Part shown: positions 26,389 through 36,830 of the stretch, piece after piece | Position numbering within the stretch: position 1 is the first letter of the stretch | How the letters are laid out: the number at the start of each line of letters is the position of its first letter | Assembly (NCBI GenBank): GCA_002951995.1 | Contig: CP019797.1 | Span: forward strand, 2,774,501 to 2,838,500 | Source: Stenotrophomonas acidaminiphila | Lineage (GTDB): Bacteria > Pseudomonadota > Gammaproteobacteria > Xanthomonadales > Xanthomonadaceae | DNA: 64,000 bases | Reading direction: 5' to 3' | Position numbers and translations under genes: made by a program | The notes under the pieces: model-generated | The model's database searches: none | The model's input: the letters and a program-made list of their open reading frames with translations, nothing else | Told to the model about the DNA's origin: nothing

Positions 26389-29300
26389 TCAGGGCCGGGT
26401 GTCCCCCGGCGCCGTGCCCGGCGCAGCGCAGCGCGGTGCCGGCCCGCGGCAGCGGCGGCGGCTGTCGCCGGTCATGTCCGCGTTGAACGCATCGCCGTTC
26501 TCGCCATACATCGGCGCCTGTGCGCCCTGCTGCCCGTAGCGCACCTGCAGGCCGATGCTGGTGCTGTGCATCGCGTTGCGGCCCTGCTCGCGGCCCAGCA
26601 GCAGCGAGAACAGCCAGCCGCTGTCCAGCTGCAGGTCCATGCCCGCGCCCAGCGACAGCATGTCGTCGTTGTAGCTGCGCATCGCCAGCACGTAATCGAC
26701 ATCGCGCGGACGCTGCTGGTAGTTCACCGCCACGTCGCCGCGGTTTTCCAGCGCACCGCGGTATTCGATGCGCCAGTGCGGGCGCCAGCTCAGCCGTTCG
26801 CGCTGGAACAGCATGCTGCCCTCCAGGCCCAGCGCCAGCGCGCTGTTGTCCACCCGCTGCCGGCCATAGGCCAGGTCATAGGCGCCCAGCCCGGTCTCGC
26901 GGTAGCCGTCCAGCGTCGCCCGGTGCCCGTCGTAGCGGCCATAGCCGGTCAGGCTCAGCCCGGAGGCACTGCGATGTTCGTAGCCGAAGGTCAGCGCGCC
27001 GAACCACTGGTCGCCGCTGCGCGTGGCCTGGGCGCTGGCGTTGGCCAGCTCGCTCCAGCGGACCAGGTCGAAGTCCAGCCGGCCGTTGGCCAACAGGCCG
27101 TCCACGAACAGGTGCTCGCCCAGCCGCCACAGGCCGTAGACCGCCAGCGAGCGCTGGTCGGCATCGACCTTGGACGGGGTGTCGTCGAAGTCGGTACCCT
27201 GCCGGCCCCAGCTGCCTGCCAGGCCCAGCAACACGTGCTCGCCGACCGCGCGGTCCGCGCCCAGGGTCAGGCCGCCGGTGTTGAAGTCGAAGCCGCCGCC
27301 GGCGCGGCCGTTGCGCCCGGTCTTGCCGAAGCCCGCGGTACCGGCCAGCCACAGGCCCCAGCCTTCCGGCAGCGCCGGCAATGCCGCCTCGGCCACGCGG
27401 CCCACCGGCATCGACAGCCCCGGCACGCCCTGGCTGCCGGCATAGGCCAGCGCCATGTTGACGCTGCTGGCGTTGTGCCCGCCGCGCACCTGCCGCAGGC
27501 GGTCGCGGATGTTGTCGCCCTGCACCTGCGCGAAGCGCACGCTGGCGTCGACCTGCGCCTGGATGCCAGCGCTGACCTGCGCGTCCAGGGTCGGGTCCGG
27601 ACGGGGGCTGACCACCAGCGTGACCGACACCGTGCCGGTGAGGTAGTTGGGGGTCGCCGCCTGGGTGGCGGTCAGCGTGGTCGTGCCTTCGCCCACCAGG
27701 GTGACGGTGCGGCCGTTGACCGTGGCCACCGCCGGGTTGCTGCTGGCGAAGGTGAAGGCACCGGGGCTGTTGCTCTGCGGCAGCGGCAGCTCGAAATCGG
27801 CCTGGCCGTACATCTTCTGCAGGTCGCCGACCCAGCTCAGGCTCGGGGCCGCCACCAGTTCGGTGGCGCTGTCCGGCTCGCCTTCGCCGGCCAGGTTGTA
27901 GGCGGCCACGGTGAACACGTAGCTCACCCCGTCAGCCAGCCCCTGCACCAGGATCGGCGAGCCGCTGCCGGTGGCCGTGACCACGCCCGGCGTGGCCGCC
28001 GCGCGCAGGCTCATCGTGCGGGCCGCCGGTGCCGCGCTGGCCTGCGGCGTGGCGGTGACCCGGTACCCGTCGATGGGCACACCACCGGTGAACCCCGGCG
28101 GCACGAACGCCACGCTCACCTGCCCGGGGCCGACGGGCGTCAGCGTCTGGATCTCCGGCACGCCCGGCGGCACCGGATCGATCCGGAACGTGCGCGTGGC
28201 CGAGGCCGGGCGATGGGTGGCATCGCCGGCCTGGGTGGCCACCACGGTGCAGTTGCCGGCCTGCACGAAGGCCAGCAGGCCGTCGCTGGTGACCGTGCAT
28301 ACGTCCTGCGTCGGCGAGGCGAAGGTCACCGGCAGCCCGGAGTCGGCGCGGGCGGACAGCACCGGCACCTGGTCGAAGCGCTGCGTGCCCACCTCGTCGA
28401 AGAGCACCGCCTGCAGCACCTGCGGCACCACCGGCGCCGAGGGCGCCGAGGGCGCGCTGGTGCCGGCCGCGGCCGCGGCGGTGAGGGTGAAGGTGTAGCT
28501 CACCCCGTCGGTCAGCCCGCGCACGGTGATCGGCGAGGCCGTACCGCTGGCGGTGATGCCGCCGGGCTGCGCGGTGACCGTGTAGGTCACCGGCTGGCCG
28601 GTGGGCGCCGACGGCGTGAATGCCACGTCCACCTCGCCCGAGCCGCGTACGCTCACTTCGCCCACCACCGGCGTCTGCGGCACCAGCGCGGTAACGTTGA
28701 ACGATTGCGTCAGCGACGCTGCCAGGTGGCTGGCATCACCGTCCTGGTGCACCGTCACCGTGCAGGTGCCGGCGCTGGCAAAGGCCAGCACGCCGGCGGC
28801 GGTGACCGTGCATACCGCCGGGGTGGAGGAAACAAAGCGCAGTGGCAGGCCGGAGTCGACCGAGGCCACCAGCGTCGGCGTGGTGCCGAACGCCTGCGCG
28901 CCCGGGTTGGCGAAGGTGATGACCTGGGTCACCGCCGTGGTCACTGCATTGGAGGCGGCCGACGACGTACCGGTGCCCACGCTGTTGCTGGCGGTCACGG
29001 TGAAGGTGTACGCGGTGCCCGTGTCCAGCCCGTTGACCGTGATCGGCGAGCCGCTGCCAGTAGTCGGACCGCCGGCCACTGCCGGGCTGGGCGTCACCGT
29101 GTAGCCGGTGATCGCGGTGCCGCCATTGGACGCCGGTGCGCTGAAGCTCACCGACACCCGGCCGGGGCCGGTCACCGTGGCGGTACCGATGGTCGGTGCG
29201 CCCGGGACCACCGCGTTGACGGTGAACGAACGGGTGACCTGGGTCGCGGCCAGATAGCTGCCGTTGCCGGCCTGGTCGGCGTTGATGGTGCAGGTGCCGG

Positions 29301-32300
29301 CACTGAGGAAGGTCAGCGCGCCGCCGGCGGTGATGGTGCACACCGCGGTCGTGGACGAGGTGAAGGTCGGGGACAGCCCCGAATCGGAGGTCGCGCTCAG
29401 CGTCAGCGTGGTGCCGAAGGTCTGCGTACCCGGGTTGGCGAAGGTGATGGTCTGGGCCGCCTTGGGGGTGATGCTGTTGGACACGGCCGACGCCGCGCCG
29501 GTGCCCGCGCTGTTGTCCGCGGTGACGGTGAAGGTATAGGCCTGGCCGTTGGTCAGGCCGGTGACCACGATCGGCGAGCTGGCACCGTTGACCGGCGCCA
29601 CATCGGCCGGCGACACCGTCACGGTATAGCCCAGCACGGGGCTGCCGCCGGTATTGGCCGGCGCAGTGAACGCCACGCTGGCCTGGGTGTCGCCGGCGAC
29701 GGCGGTGCCGATGGTCGGTGCGCCCGGCACCACCGGATTGACCGTGAACGAGCGGGAGACCTGCGGTGCCGGCAGGTAACTACTGCTCCCTGCCTGATTG
29801 GCGTTGATGGTGCAGGTACCGGCAGTGATGAATGTCAGAACGCCGCCGGAGGTGATGGTGCACACGCCGCTGGTGGACGAGGAGAACGCCACCGTCAGGT
29901 TGGAGGTGGCCGTGGCCGACAACGTCGGCGACGTCCCGAAATTCTGCGCACCGGGATCGGCGAAGGTGATGACCTGCGGCGAGGCCGGGGTGACGCTGTT
30001 GGATGCGCTCGATGCCCCGCCCGTGCCCGCACTGTTGGTGGCGGTCACGGTGAAGGTGTAAGGCACCCCGTTGGTCAGGCCGGTCACCGTGATCGGCGAG
30101 CTGGTCCCGGTGCCGGTGAGGCCACCCGGGTTGGAGGTCACCGTGTATCCGGTGATCGCCGCGCCACCGGTGCTGGCCGGCGCGGTGAACGCCACGTCCG
30201 CCTGGGTCTCGCCGGCCGTGGCCGTGCCGATGGTCGGCGCGCCCGGGACAACGGCATTGACCGCGAAGGTCTGCGATACCGTCGGCGCGGCATGGGTGGC
30301 GGCATTGCCGGCCTGGTCGGCGTCGATGGTGCAGCTGCCTGCGCTGACGAAGGTCAGCGCGCCGCCGGCGGTGATGGTGCATACCGCCGTGGTGGTGGAG
30401 GAGAACGTCACCACCAGCCCGGAGCTGGCCGTGGCCGCCAACGTCGGCGACGTGCCGAAGTTCTGCGCCGGGGGCGGGGCGAAGGTGATGGTCTGGCTGG
30501 CCTTCGGTGTGGCCGGGTTGCTGGCGCTGGAAGCGGTGCTGGTGCCGACGGCGTTGGTCGCCGTCACCGTGAAGGTATAGGCGGTGCCGTTGCTCAGGCC
30601 GGTCACCGTGATCGGCGAGGTGGTGAATCCGTTGCCGCCGGCGGTGATCCCGCCGGGATTGGAGGTGACCGTATACCCGGTGATGGCCGAACCGCCGTTG
30701 TTGACCGGCGCGGTGAAGGCCACCGACACCTGCCCGTCGGCGGCCGTGGCCGTGCCGATGGTCGGCGCACCCGGCGCGGTGGGGATGGCCACGGTATGGG
30801 TCGTGCCCGCGGTAAACGCGGCCGGCGGGCCATTGCCGGCGCCGTCGACGATGTTGGTGGACGCGTTGAGGTTGACCTTCAGCGTGCCATTGCCGGTGAT
30901 GCCGTCGACGACAACGGTGTAGCTGCTGCCGCTGCCGGACACGCTGGCGAGGGTGCCCGCGGCGGTGCCGGTGCTGGCCAGGGCGAAATCGTCGGTGGAC
31001 ACGCCGCTCACCGGCTCGCTGAAGGTGACGCTGAAGCTCACCGAGGTATCCGTCGAGGCCGCGCCGCCGGCAGGCGCGATGGCGCTCACCACCGGCGCGG
31101 CGCCATCGATGACCAGGGCCTTGTTCGCGCCAAGCGAGTTGGCCGCGCCCGGCACGGGCAGGGTCAGGGTGGCAGGGTTGTCGGCCGCGTCCTTGATGGT
31201 GCCGCCGTTGAGCGCCAGCGCGGTGGTGGAAACGTAATCCAGGTCGGCGCTGGTGTCGCCGGCCTGCACCGTATAGTTGAACGTCAGCGTGCTGGTGCCG
31301 CTGCCACTGGCGTAGTTGACCGCGCGGTCGGTGGCGCCGGTTTCCAGGGCCAGCTGCGGGGTGCCGGTGACTGTCACCGCCTCGCTGAAATTGACCTGGA
31401 TCGAAACAACGTCGCCGGCCTTGTAGGTGCCGTTGGCGGTACTGGAGGTAACCCCGGAAACCGTGGGCGCCACGCCGTCGATGACGAGGTTCCTGTTCGC
31501 GCCCAGCGAGCCGGCCGCGCCCGGCGCCGGCAGCGTCAGCAGCGCATTGTTGCCCGCCAGGTCCTTGATGGTGCCGGCGTTGAGGGCCAGGGCGCTGCTG
31601 GCCACGTAGTCCAGATCGGCGCTGGTATCGCCGGCCTGCACGGTGTAGTTGAAGCTCAGGGTGTTGCTGTTGGAACCGCTGGTGTAGTTGATGACGCGGT
31701 CGGTGGTGCCGGTTTCCAGGGTCAGCTGCGGCGTGCCGGCGACCCACACGGTCTCGCTGAAACCGATCTGGACACTGATGACATCACCCACCTTGTACGT
31801 GCCGTTGGCGGTGCCCGAGGTTACGTTGGTCACCGTCGGCGGCGTGGTGTCGGGTGGCGGATTGAGGATGAAACTGTCGAAAACGTCGTAGAAACCACCC
31901 GAATTCGAAGTTATGACGACCTTGTCGACGTTGTTGAAAGTGGCGTTCAAGGACACCATGAAGGCGCCATTGGCCTGCCCAAAGCCGTTCCCCGTCGTCT
32001 GGACGCCGACGCTTGCCCCGTCGCGAAAGCCTTCAACCTGGGAAAAGCCGCCTCCGAACGCATTGATGAAGAAGCTCGTAAACTGGAACTCATTACCGGA
32101 CGCGGTCTCGAGGGTGACCGTCTCCTCGCCGGTGAACGCCCCGGCGAACAGGCCTGCACTGCCGGACTGGCCGTCATCGACATCCTGGAACCAGTTGGCC
32201 GCGCTGTAGGTGATCTTCACGTCACCCTGGGTGTAGACATTCGAACCATGGTCGGCGCTTTCGACAAAGCCGGCAGAGTCGAAGTTGATCATGATGGCGG

Positions 32301-32421
32301 AGGGGATCGGGGCGGCCGCCGCACCGGTCGCCCATGCCAGCGCGGCCATCAGCGCCCAGGGCGCCAGGCGCAGCGCGCGGGGCATCTTCCCGAGCAGAAA
32401 ACGAGTGAAAGTGGCCGGCAT
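26389..32421 (-). CDS. giant FN3/Ig-like autotransporter
   Basis: A 2010-residue surface protein. A signal peptide (about 1-37, AAAA before PIPSA) is followed by an N-terminal beta domain with [11 protein letters not shown] (about 40-190) and three bacterial Ig-like repeats (about 195-540), of which the first two share NGTYKxGD. Six fibronectin III units then start near residues 545, 724, 895, 1070, 1246 and 1416 (PGAPTIGTA type). They alternate with five about 80-residue units of the form QTITFANPG...VCTITAGG...SAGTCTI, each carrying a Cys pair. A BIG2-like unit (about 1530-1605) precedes a type V autotransporter beta-barrel (about 1686-1964). The barrel's last strand, [13 protein letters not shown], is followed by an odd 45-residue polar, Arg/Cys-containing tail instead of ending in Phe. 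ATG 32421 has AGGGGA upstream. An adhesin or surface role is inferred. Confidence 0.88.
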   Translation of the reverse strand: MPATFTRFLLGKMPRALRLAPWALMAALAWATGAAAAPIPSAIMINFDSAGFVESADHGSNVYTQGDVKITYSAANWFQDVDDGQSGSAGLFAGAFTGEETVTLETASGNEFQFTSFFINAFGGGFSQVEGFRDGASVGVQTTGNGFGQANGAFMVSLNATFNNVDKVVITSNSGGFYDVFDSFILNPPPDTTPPTVTNVTSGTANGTYKVGDVISVQIGFSETVWVAGTPQLTLETGTTDRVINYTSGSNSNTLSFNYTVQAGDTSADLDYVASSALALNAGTIKDLAGNNALLTLPAPGAAGSLGANRNLVIDGVAPTVSGVTSSTANGTYKAGDVVSIQVNFSEAVTVTGTPQLALETGATDRAVNYASGSGTSTLTFNYTVQAGDTSADLDYVSTTALALNGGTIKDAADNPATLTLPVPGAANSLGANKALVIDGAAPVVSAIAPAGGAASTDTSVSFSVTFSEPVSGVSTDDFALASTGTAAGTLASVSGSGSSYTVVVDGITGNGTLKVNLNASTNIVDGAGNGPPAAFTAGTTHTVAIPTAPGAPTIGTATAADGQVSVAFTAPVNNGGSAITGYTVTSNPGGITAGGNGFTTSPITVTGLSNGTAYTFTVTATNAVGTSTASSASNPATPKASQTITFAPPPAQNFGTSPTLAATASSGLVVTFSSTTTAVCTITAGGALTFVSAGSCTIDADQAGNAATHAAPTVSQTFAVNAVVPGAPTIGTATAGETQADVAFTAPASTGGAAITGYTVTSNPGGLTGTGTSSPITVTGLTNGVPYTFTVTATNSAGTGGASSASNSVTPASPQVITFADPGAQNFGTSPTLSATATSNLTVAFSSSTSGVCTITSGGVLTFITAGTCTINANQAGSSSYLPAPQVSRSFTVNPVVPGAPTIGTAVAGDTQASVAFTAPANTGGSPVLGYTVTVSPADVAPVNGASSPIVVTGLTNGQAYTFTVTADNSAGTGAASAVSNSITPKAAQTITFANPGTQTFGTTLTLSATSDSGLSPTFTSSTTAVCTITAGGALTFLSAGTCTINADQAGNGSYLAATQVTRSFTVNAVVPGAPTIGTATVTGPGRVSVSFSAPASNGGTAITGYTVTPSPAVAGGPTTGSGSPITVNGLDTGTAYTFTVTASNSVGTGTSSAASNAVTTAVTQVITFANPGAQAFGTTPTLVASVDSGLPLRFVSSTPAVCTVTAAGVLAFASAGTCTVTVHQDGDASHLAASLTQSFNVTALVPQTPVVGEVSVRGSGEVDVAFTPSAPTGQPVTYTVTAQPGGITASGTASPITVRGLTDGVSYTFTLTAAAAAGTSAPSAPSAPVVPQVLQAVLFDEVGTQRFDQVPVLSARADSGLPVTFASPTQDVCTVTSDGLLAFVQAGNCTVVATQAGDATHRPASATRTFRIDPVPPGVPEIQTLTPVGPGQVSVAFVPPGFTGGVPIDGYRVTATPQASAAPAARTMSLRAAATPGVVTATGSGSPILVQGLADGVSYVFTVAAYNLAGEGEPDSATELVAAPSLSWVGDLQKMYGQADFELPLPQSNSPGAFTFASSNPAVATVNGRTVTLVGEGTTTLTATQAATPNYLTGTVSVTLVVSPRPDPTLDAQVSAGIQAQVDASVRFAQVQGDNIRDRLRQVRGGHNASSVNMALAYAGSQGVPGLSMPVGRVAEAALPALPEGWGLWLAGTAGFGKTGRNGRAGGGFDFNTGGLTLGADRAVGEHVLLGLAGSWGRQGTDFDDTPSKVDADQRSLAVYGLWRLGEHLFVDGLLANGRLDFDLVRWSELANASAQATRSGDQWFGALTFGYEHRSASGLSLTGYGRYDGHRATLDGYRETGLGAYDLAYGRQRVDNSALALGLEGSMLFQRERLSWRPHWRIEYRGALENRGDVAVNYQQRPRDVDYVLAMRSYNDDMLSLGAGMDLQLDSGWLFSLLLGREQGRNAMHSTSIGLQVRYGQQGAQAPMYGENGDAFNADMTGDSRRRCRGPAPRCAAPGTAPGDTRP

Positions 32422-32681
32422 GTGAGTCCCCTGTGGGTATGCAAAGGGGCGGCCCGCCCACCGGCGACCCGCCCACGAATGAATCTCTCAATATCCCCTA
32501 CCGCAGAAAGCAGCCGGATCCGATCACGCCCCCTCTCACCGGGTCTGGCGGATCATCGACAACCCTCACCCCCGCTCGCGCGGGCGTGGCGAATCTAACA
32601 GCCGGGACGGGTCTTCCGGAAGGGCTCCGGGGCCGGGACGGGGCCATGCCGCGGCGTCCCGGCGGAGTCGTTCCCGGGCCG

Positions 32682-33908
32682 TCAGCGCGCGGCGACGTAG
32701 GCGGCGATCGCCTCGCGCACGCGCTTGAGGCCCTCGGCCAGTTCCTCGTCGGTGATGTTCAGCGGCGGCACGAAGCGCAGCACGCTGGTACCGGCCTGCA
32801 GGATCAGCACCTGCTTTTCGGCGGCCAGGTCGAGCAGCGCGCCGATATCGGCCACGTACTCCGGCTTGAGCACCGCGCCGATCATCAGGCCCATGCCGCG
32901 CACCTGCTCGAACACGCCGAACTCGGCGCCGATCGCTTCCAGCCCGGCCTTGAGCGCGGCCGACTGCCGGGCCACGTTGGCCTTGATTCCCTCCGAGGCC
33001 AGGGTGCGCAGCGCCACCCGCGCCACCGCCGCGGCCAGCGGGTTGCCGCCGAAGGTGGTGCCGTGGGCGCCAACGCCCATGACCTCGGCCACCTTCGGCC
33101 CGGCCAGCATGGCGCCGACCGGGAAGCCGCCGCCCAGCGCCTTGGCCAGGCTGACGATGTCCGGGGTCACGCCCCAGTTCCAGTGCGCGAACAGCTCGCC
33201 GGTGCGGCCCATGCCCACCTGGATCTCGTCCAGCACCAGCAGCGCGTCGTGCTGGTCGCACAGCTCGCGGGCACGGCGCATGAACTCGGCCGAGGCCGGC
33301 ATCACCCCGCCCTCGCCCTGCACCGGCTCGAACATCACCGCGGCCACGTCGCCGCCGGCCATGGCCGCTTCCAGCTGAGCCACGTCGTTGAAATCGGCAT
33401 AGCGGAAGCCACCGGGCAGCGGCTCGTAGCCTTCCTGGTACTTGGGCTGGGCGGTGGCGGTCACCGTGGCCAGGGTGCGGCCATGGAAGCTGCCGCGGAA
33501 GGTGACGATGACCCGCTTCTCCGGCGGCCGGCCCTGCGCCGCGGCCCACTTGCGCACCAGCTTGATCGCCACCTCGTTGGCCTCGGCGCCGGAGTTGCAC
33601 AGGAACACGCGGCTGGCGAAGCGCGAGGCCTGCACCAACTCCTGCGCCAGGTGCAGCGGCGGCTCGCTGTAGAACATGTTGCTGGTGTGCCAGAGCTTGT
33701 CGGCCTGGGCCAGCAGCGCGGCCTTCAGTTCCGGGTTGTTGTGGCCGAGGCTGCACACCGCGATGCCGGCCGCCAGGTCGATGAACTCGCGCCCCTGCGT
33801 ATCCCAGAGCCGCGCCCCCTGGCCACGCTCGAGCACGAGCTGGCGGGGCCGGTACACCGGCAGGTAGTACTGCGACAGGGACAACAGCGGCTCGGCGACA
33901 GCGGTCAT
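32682..33908 (-). CDS. argD: acetylornithine/class III aminotransferase
   Basis: A 408-residue PLP-dependent subgroup III aminotransferase, most like acetylornithine aminotransferase of arginine synthesis, though the succinylornithine (AstC) role cannot be excluded. Motifs are DLAAGIAVCSLGHNNPEL, CNSGAEANEVAIKLVRKW, FHGRTLATVTATAQPKY, EPVQGEGGVMPA, LVLDEIQVGMGRTG, the PLP Lys in SLAKALGGGFPVGAM, and GTTFGGNPLA. ATG 33908 (MTAVAEPLLSLSQYYLPVY) is preferred to 33956. No other arg genes are nearby. It is divergent from the channel gene. Confidence 0.88.
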   Translation of the reverse strand: MTAVAEPLLSLSQYYLPVYRPRQLVLERGQGARLWDTQGREFIDLAAGIAVCSLGHNNPELKAALLAQADKLWHTSNMFYSEPPLHLAQELVQASRFASRVFLCNSGAEANEVAIKLVRKWAAAQGRPPEKRVIVTFRGSFHGRTLATVTATAQPKYQEGYEPLPGGFRYADFNDVAQLEAAMAGGDVAAVMFEPVQGEGGVMPASAEFMRRARELCDQHDALLVLDEIQVGMGRTGELFAHWNWGVTPDIVSLAKALGGGFPVGAMLAGPKVAEVMGVGAHGTTFGGNPLAAAVARVALRTLASEGIKANVARQSAALKAGLEAIGAEFGVFEQVRGMGLMIGAVLKPEYVADIGALLDLAAEKQVLILQAGTSVLRFVPPLNITDEELAEGLKRVREAIAAYVAAR

Positions 33909-33982
33909 GGCGTTCCGGTAGTGGTAGTGGTGGGCGAAAGCCGCATTCTCCCCCATTACCCGGGCTGCGGCACAATAGCGCC

Positions 33983-34858
33983 ATGCGACTGTTCTCCACC
34001 CCGCAGCTGAACCCCGCGTCCGAGACGGGCTGGCGCCGCCGCTGGTTCGACATCATCCACCGGCGCGACACCCGGCCCTCGCGCAACTTCGACCTGCTGC
34101 TGGTCTACGCCATCGTCGCCAGCGTCACGGTGGTGATGTTCGACAGCGTGCAGCACATCCACGCCGCCTGGGCATCGTGGTTCTACGTGGTCGAATGGGG
34201 GTTCACCCTGCTGTTCACCGCCGAATACGTGCTGCGGCTGCTGGTGGTGCGGCGGCCGCTGCGCTATGCGCTCAGCATCTGGGGGGTGATCGACCTGCTG
34301 GCGATCCTGCCCACCTATATCTCGCTGCTGCTGCCGGGCGCGCAGTCGCTGCTGGTGGTGCGCGCGCTGCGCATCCTGCGCGTGTTCCGCATCCTCAAGC
34401 TGACCCGCTACATCGAGGAAAGCGGCATCCTGATGCAGGCGCTGTGGCGCAGCCGCCGCAAGATCCTGCTGTTCCTGTCGATGGTGGTCACCATCGCGAT
34501 CATCGCCGGCTCGCTGATGTACGTGATCGAGGGCCCCAGCCACGGCTTCAGCAGCATCCCGGCCAGCATGTACTGGGCGGTGGTGACCATGGCCACGGTC
34601 GGTTTCGGCGACATCGTGCCGCAGACCACGCTGGGGCGCTTCGTCACCTCGGTGCTGATCCTGATCGGCTACAGCATCATCGCCGTGCCCACCGGCATCT
34701 ACACCGCCGAACTGGCCAACGGCATGCGCCAGGCCGAAGCCTGGCGCCGCCGCCGCGACGACCGCGGCTGCATCGTCTGCGGCCACGAGGGCCACGAGCA
34801 GGAGGCCCGCTACTGCAACCGCTGCGGGCATGAACTGCCCGAGCCGCTGGAACCGTGA
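33983..34858 (+). CDS. voltage-gated potassium channel with C-terminal zinc ribbon
   Basis: A 291-residue inner-membrane ion channel. Six membrane segments include a voltage-sensor-like S4 with repeated Arg (VVRALRILRVFRILKLTRY) and a pore loop with selectivity filter TVGFGD (about 205-210), typical of K+ channels. S6 is followed by a short cytoplasmic tail in which C263-x2-C266 and C279-x2-C282 form a likely zinc ribbon (CIVCGHEG...YCNRCGHEL). The tail lacks RCK or cyclic-nucleotide domains. CACAAT lies 6 nt before the ATG, so the mRNA may be leaderless. Confidence 0.92.
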   Translation: MRLFSTPQLNPASETGWRRRWFDIIHRRDTRPSRNFDLLLVYAIVASVTVVMFDSVQHIHAAWASWFYVVEWGFTLLFTAEYVLRLLVVRRPLRYALSIWGVIDLLAILPTYISLLLPGAQSLLVVRALRILRVFRILKLTRYIEESGILMQALWRSRRKILLFLSMVVTIAIIAGSLMYVIEGPSHGFSSIPASMYWAVVTMATVGFGDIVPQTTLGRFVTSVLILIGYSIIAVPTGIYTAELANGMRQAEAWRRRRDDRGCIVCGHEGHEQEARYCNRCGHELPEPLEP

Positions 34859-34900
34859 CCGGCATGACCGCGGGCACGCGCCCACGGCCACTGCGGCGTT

Positions 34901-35719
34901 TCAGTCCAGGAACAGGTCGGGCAGCAGCGCCCGCGCGGGATCGACCGCGTAGCCGGACAGGTCGCTGACCCCGGCCTGCGCCAGCACCTCGTCGTCGATC
35001 AGGAACTGGCCGCTGAAGCCGGCCGCTTCGCGCACCAGCACCGCGTGCGCGGCATCGGCCATGATCTCCGGGCGGCGGCAAGCGGCCGCATCGACCCCGG
35101 GAATCATGTTGATCGCGTCGGTGGCGATGACCGTGCGCGGCCAGAGTGCATTGACCGCCACGCCCTGCGGGCCGAACTCGGCGGCCAGGCCCAGGGTCAC
35201 GAAGCTCATGCCCATCTTGGCCAAGGTATAGCCGGTATGCGGCCGCCACCATTTCGGGTCCAGGCTCGGCGGCGGCGCCAGGGTCAGGATGTGCGGGTTC
35301 GGCGCCTGCAGCAGGTGCGGCAGGCACGCCTGCGCGCACAGGAAACTGCCGCGCGCATTGACCTGCTGCATCAGGTCGAAGCGTTTCATCGGCGTGTCCA
35401 GCGTGCCCCGCAGCCAGATCGCCGAGGCGTTGTTGACCAGGATGTCGATGCCGCCGAAGGTGTCGACCGTGGCCGCCACCGCCGCGCGTACCTGGTCTTC
35501 CTCGCGGATGTCGCACTTCAGCGCGAGGCCGCGGCCACCGGCCGCGTTGACCGCCTCCACGGCGCTGTGGATGGTGCCGGGCAGCTTGGGGTTGGGCACC
35601 GCCGACTTGGCGGCGATGGCGACGTTGGCGCCGTCGCGCGCGGCGCGCAGCGCGATCGCCAGGCCGATGCCGCGCGAGGCGCCGGTGATGAAAAGGGTCT
35701 TGCCTTGCAGGGTGCTCAT
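34901..35719 (-). CDS. SDR family oxidoreductase (HSDL2-like)
   Basis: A 272-residue short-chain dehydrogenase/reductase. The NAD(P) site is GASRGIGLAIALRAARDGANV (starting near residue 12), followed by CDIRE, NNASAIWLRGT, and the catalytic YTLAK (Tyr and Lys, active-site Ser near ILTLAPPPS). The segment AAKSAVPNPKLPGTIHSAVE after the first strand, and the proline-rich PPPSLDPKWW, match the HSDL2-like branch, whose members are linked to fatty-acid metabolism; the substrate is unknown. ATG 35719 is chosen over 35800. It converges with the channel gene. Confidence 0.9.
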   Translation of the reverse strand: MSTLQGKTLFITGASRGIGLAIALRAARDGANVAIAAKSAVPNPKLPGTIHSAVEAVNAAGGRGLALKCDIREEDQVRAAVAATVDTFGGIDILVNNASAIWLRGTLDTPMKRFDLMQQVNARGSFLCAQACLPHLLQAPNPHILTLAPPPSLDPKWWRPHTGYTLAKMGMSFVTLGLAAEFGPQGVAVNALWPRTVIATDAINMIPGVDAAACRRPEIMADAAHAVLVREAAGFSGQFLIDDEVLAQAGVSDLSGYAVDPARALLPDLFLD

Positions 35720-35857
35720 GCGCGACTCCGCGATACCGATGGAAGCGGAGCGCATTATGCGCCACCGGCGCGACCGCCCCTGCCGGTGCCGCGCGAACAC
35801 CTGCGGTTAATCCGCGATGTCGATACTGGCGCCCTTCCACAGCCGTCGTGCGTTGCC

Positions 35858-36547
35858 ATGAAATCCCTGCCTGTCGTCGTTTCCCTGCTGCTCGCCTTGT
35901 CCCTGCCCGCCTGCCAGGAGCGCACCGCGCCGCCCGGCGAGGCGACGCACCCGCGCGACGTCGCCGGGCAGACCACCGGCCTGGGCAACGGCGATGCCAC
36001 GCCGGTGCGGATCGATGCCAGCGCGGTATGGAGCGGGGCGACCGACGGCTGCCGCCAGGCGGCCGCGCCCGGTGGCAACCACTGCGTGGTCGAAGCCATG
36101 CGCGGCGCCGGCGCGACACCGGCCGCGATCGCCGCCGCGCAGCGCCTGGCGGCACAGGGCGAATCCGGTTATGTCAGCGCCTGGGACGACCAGTCCGGGG
36201 TGGGCGTGGCGACCCTGGAATTCCCGCTGCGCGCCAACACCAACCAGGGCACCTGGCTGGTGGATGCCAACGGACGCACCATCGACGTGGATGCGGATGT
36301 GCTGCCGGACAGTGCCCGCACCGGGGCGCAGGCCCGCGCATTCTTCGACAGGCACCCGGAGGCCGTGCCGTTCGCACCGGCGCAAACCGCCGGCACCGCG
36401 CCGCTGGCCGACGGCGGCGTGCGCCTGCTGTACGCCACGCCGCTGCGCGGCTGCCATGCCTGCGCCGACGACGGCATACTCACCCTGGGCTACGACTTCG
36501 ACGCCCAGCGCCGCTACATCGGCAGGCAGGTGGTGGAGGTGCGCTGA
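35858..36547 (+). CDS. putative lipoprotein of unknown function
   Basis: A 229-residue protein with a lipoprotein signal (LLLALSLPAC, Cys19), so it is probably membrane-anchored in the periplasm. I do not recognise the family. The mature part has two Cys near 65-76 (DGCRQ and NHCVV) and a C-terminal CHAC, suggesting disulfides, plus a YDFDAQRRYIGRQVVEVR ending strand. The middle segment (GVGVATLEFPLRANTNQGTWLVDANG) resembles a small beta domain. ATG 35858 follows GCGTTGCC without a clear Shine-Dalgarno. It is divergent from the SDR gene. Confidence 0.75.
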   Translation: MKSLPVVVSLLLALSLPACQERTAPPGEATHPRDVAGQTTGLGNGDATPVRIDASAVWSGATDGCRQAAAPGGNHCVVEAMRGAGATPAAIAAAQRLAAQGESGYVSAWDDQSGVGVATLEFPLRANTNQGTWLVDANGRTIDVDADVLPDSARTGAQARAFFDRHPEAVPFAPAQTAGTAPLADGGVRLLYATPLRGCHACADDGILTLGYDFDAQRRYIGRQVVEVR

Positions 36548-36797
36548 GCGATGACGTCGCCCTGCTCGGTCGACGCAGGCCGGCCCCACAACGCCGCCCC
36601 CCCTCCGGCGAACCCACCGTAGAACGGGCCCTGCCCCGCTGTGGATTTCCCGGCAGCCCCCGGCGGGGCACGCCCATCTCCACGCGCATTGCCAACGTGA
36701 TGGCGCCAAGCCCTCCTTTGTATCAAGGGGGGCGCGCCAAAGGCGCGGGGATAGGCCGGCAAGGCGTCGGGGCCCAACGTTCTGCCGTGCGGAACTT

Positions 36798-36830
36798 TGT
36801 GACGCAGCCCGCTGCGCGGGCTGCGTCACA
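36798..36830. terminator. 14-bp hairpin over the stop codon of the kinase-like gene
   Basis: TGTGACGCAGCCCG (36798-36811) pairs perfectly with 36817-36830 around a CTGCG loop. The minus-strand stop codon TGA of the kinase-like gene (36826-36828) lies inside the stem. No T-tract follows on the minus strand; TCTTC follows on the plus strand. The 250 bp upstream on the plus strand hold no gene I recognise. Confidence 0.55.

Noticed and set aside
26245..32598. 2117-codon open frame on the plus strand across the autotransporter gene
   Set aside because: It is the antisense of a genuine 2010-residue protein with clear domains. High G+C keeps the opposite strand open. It has no start or domain features of its own.
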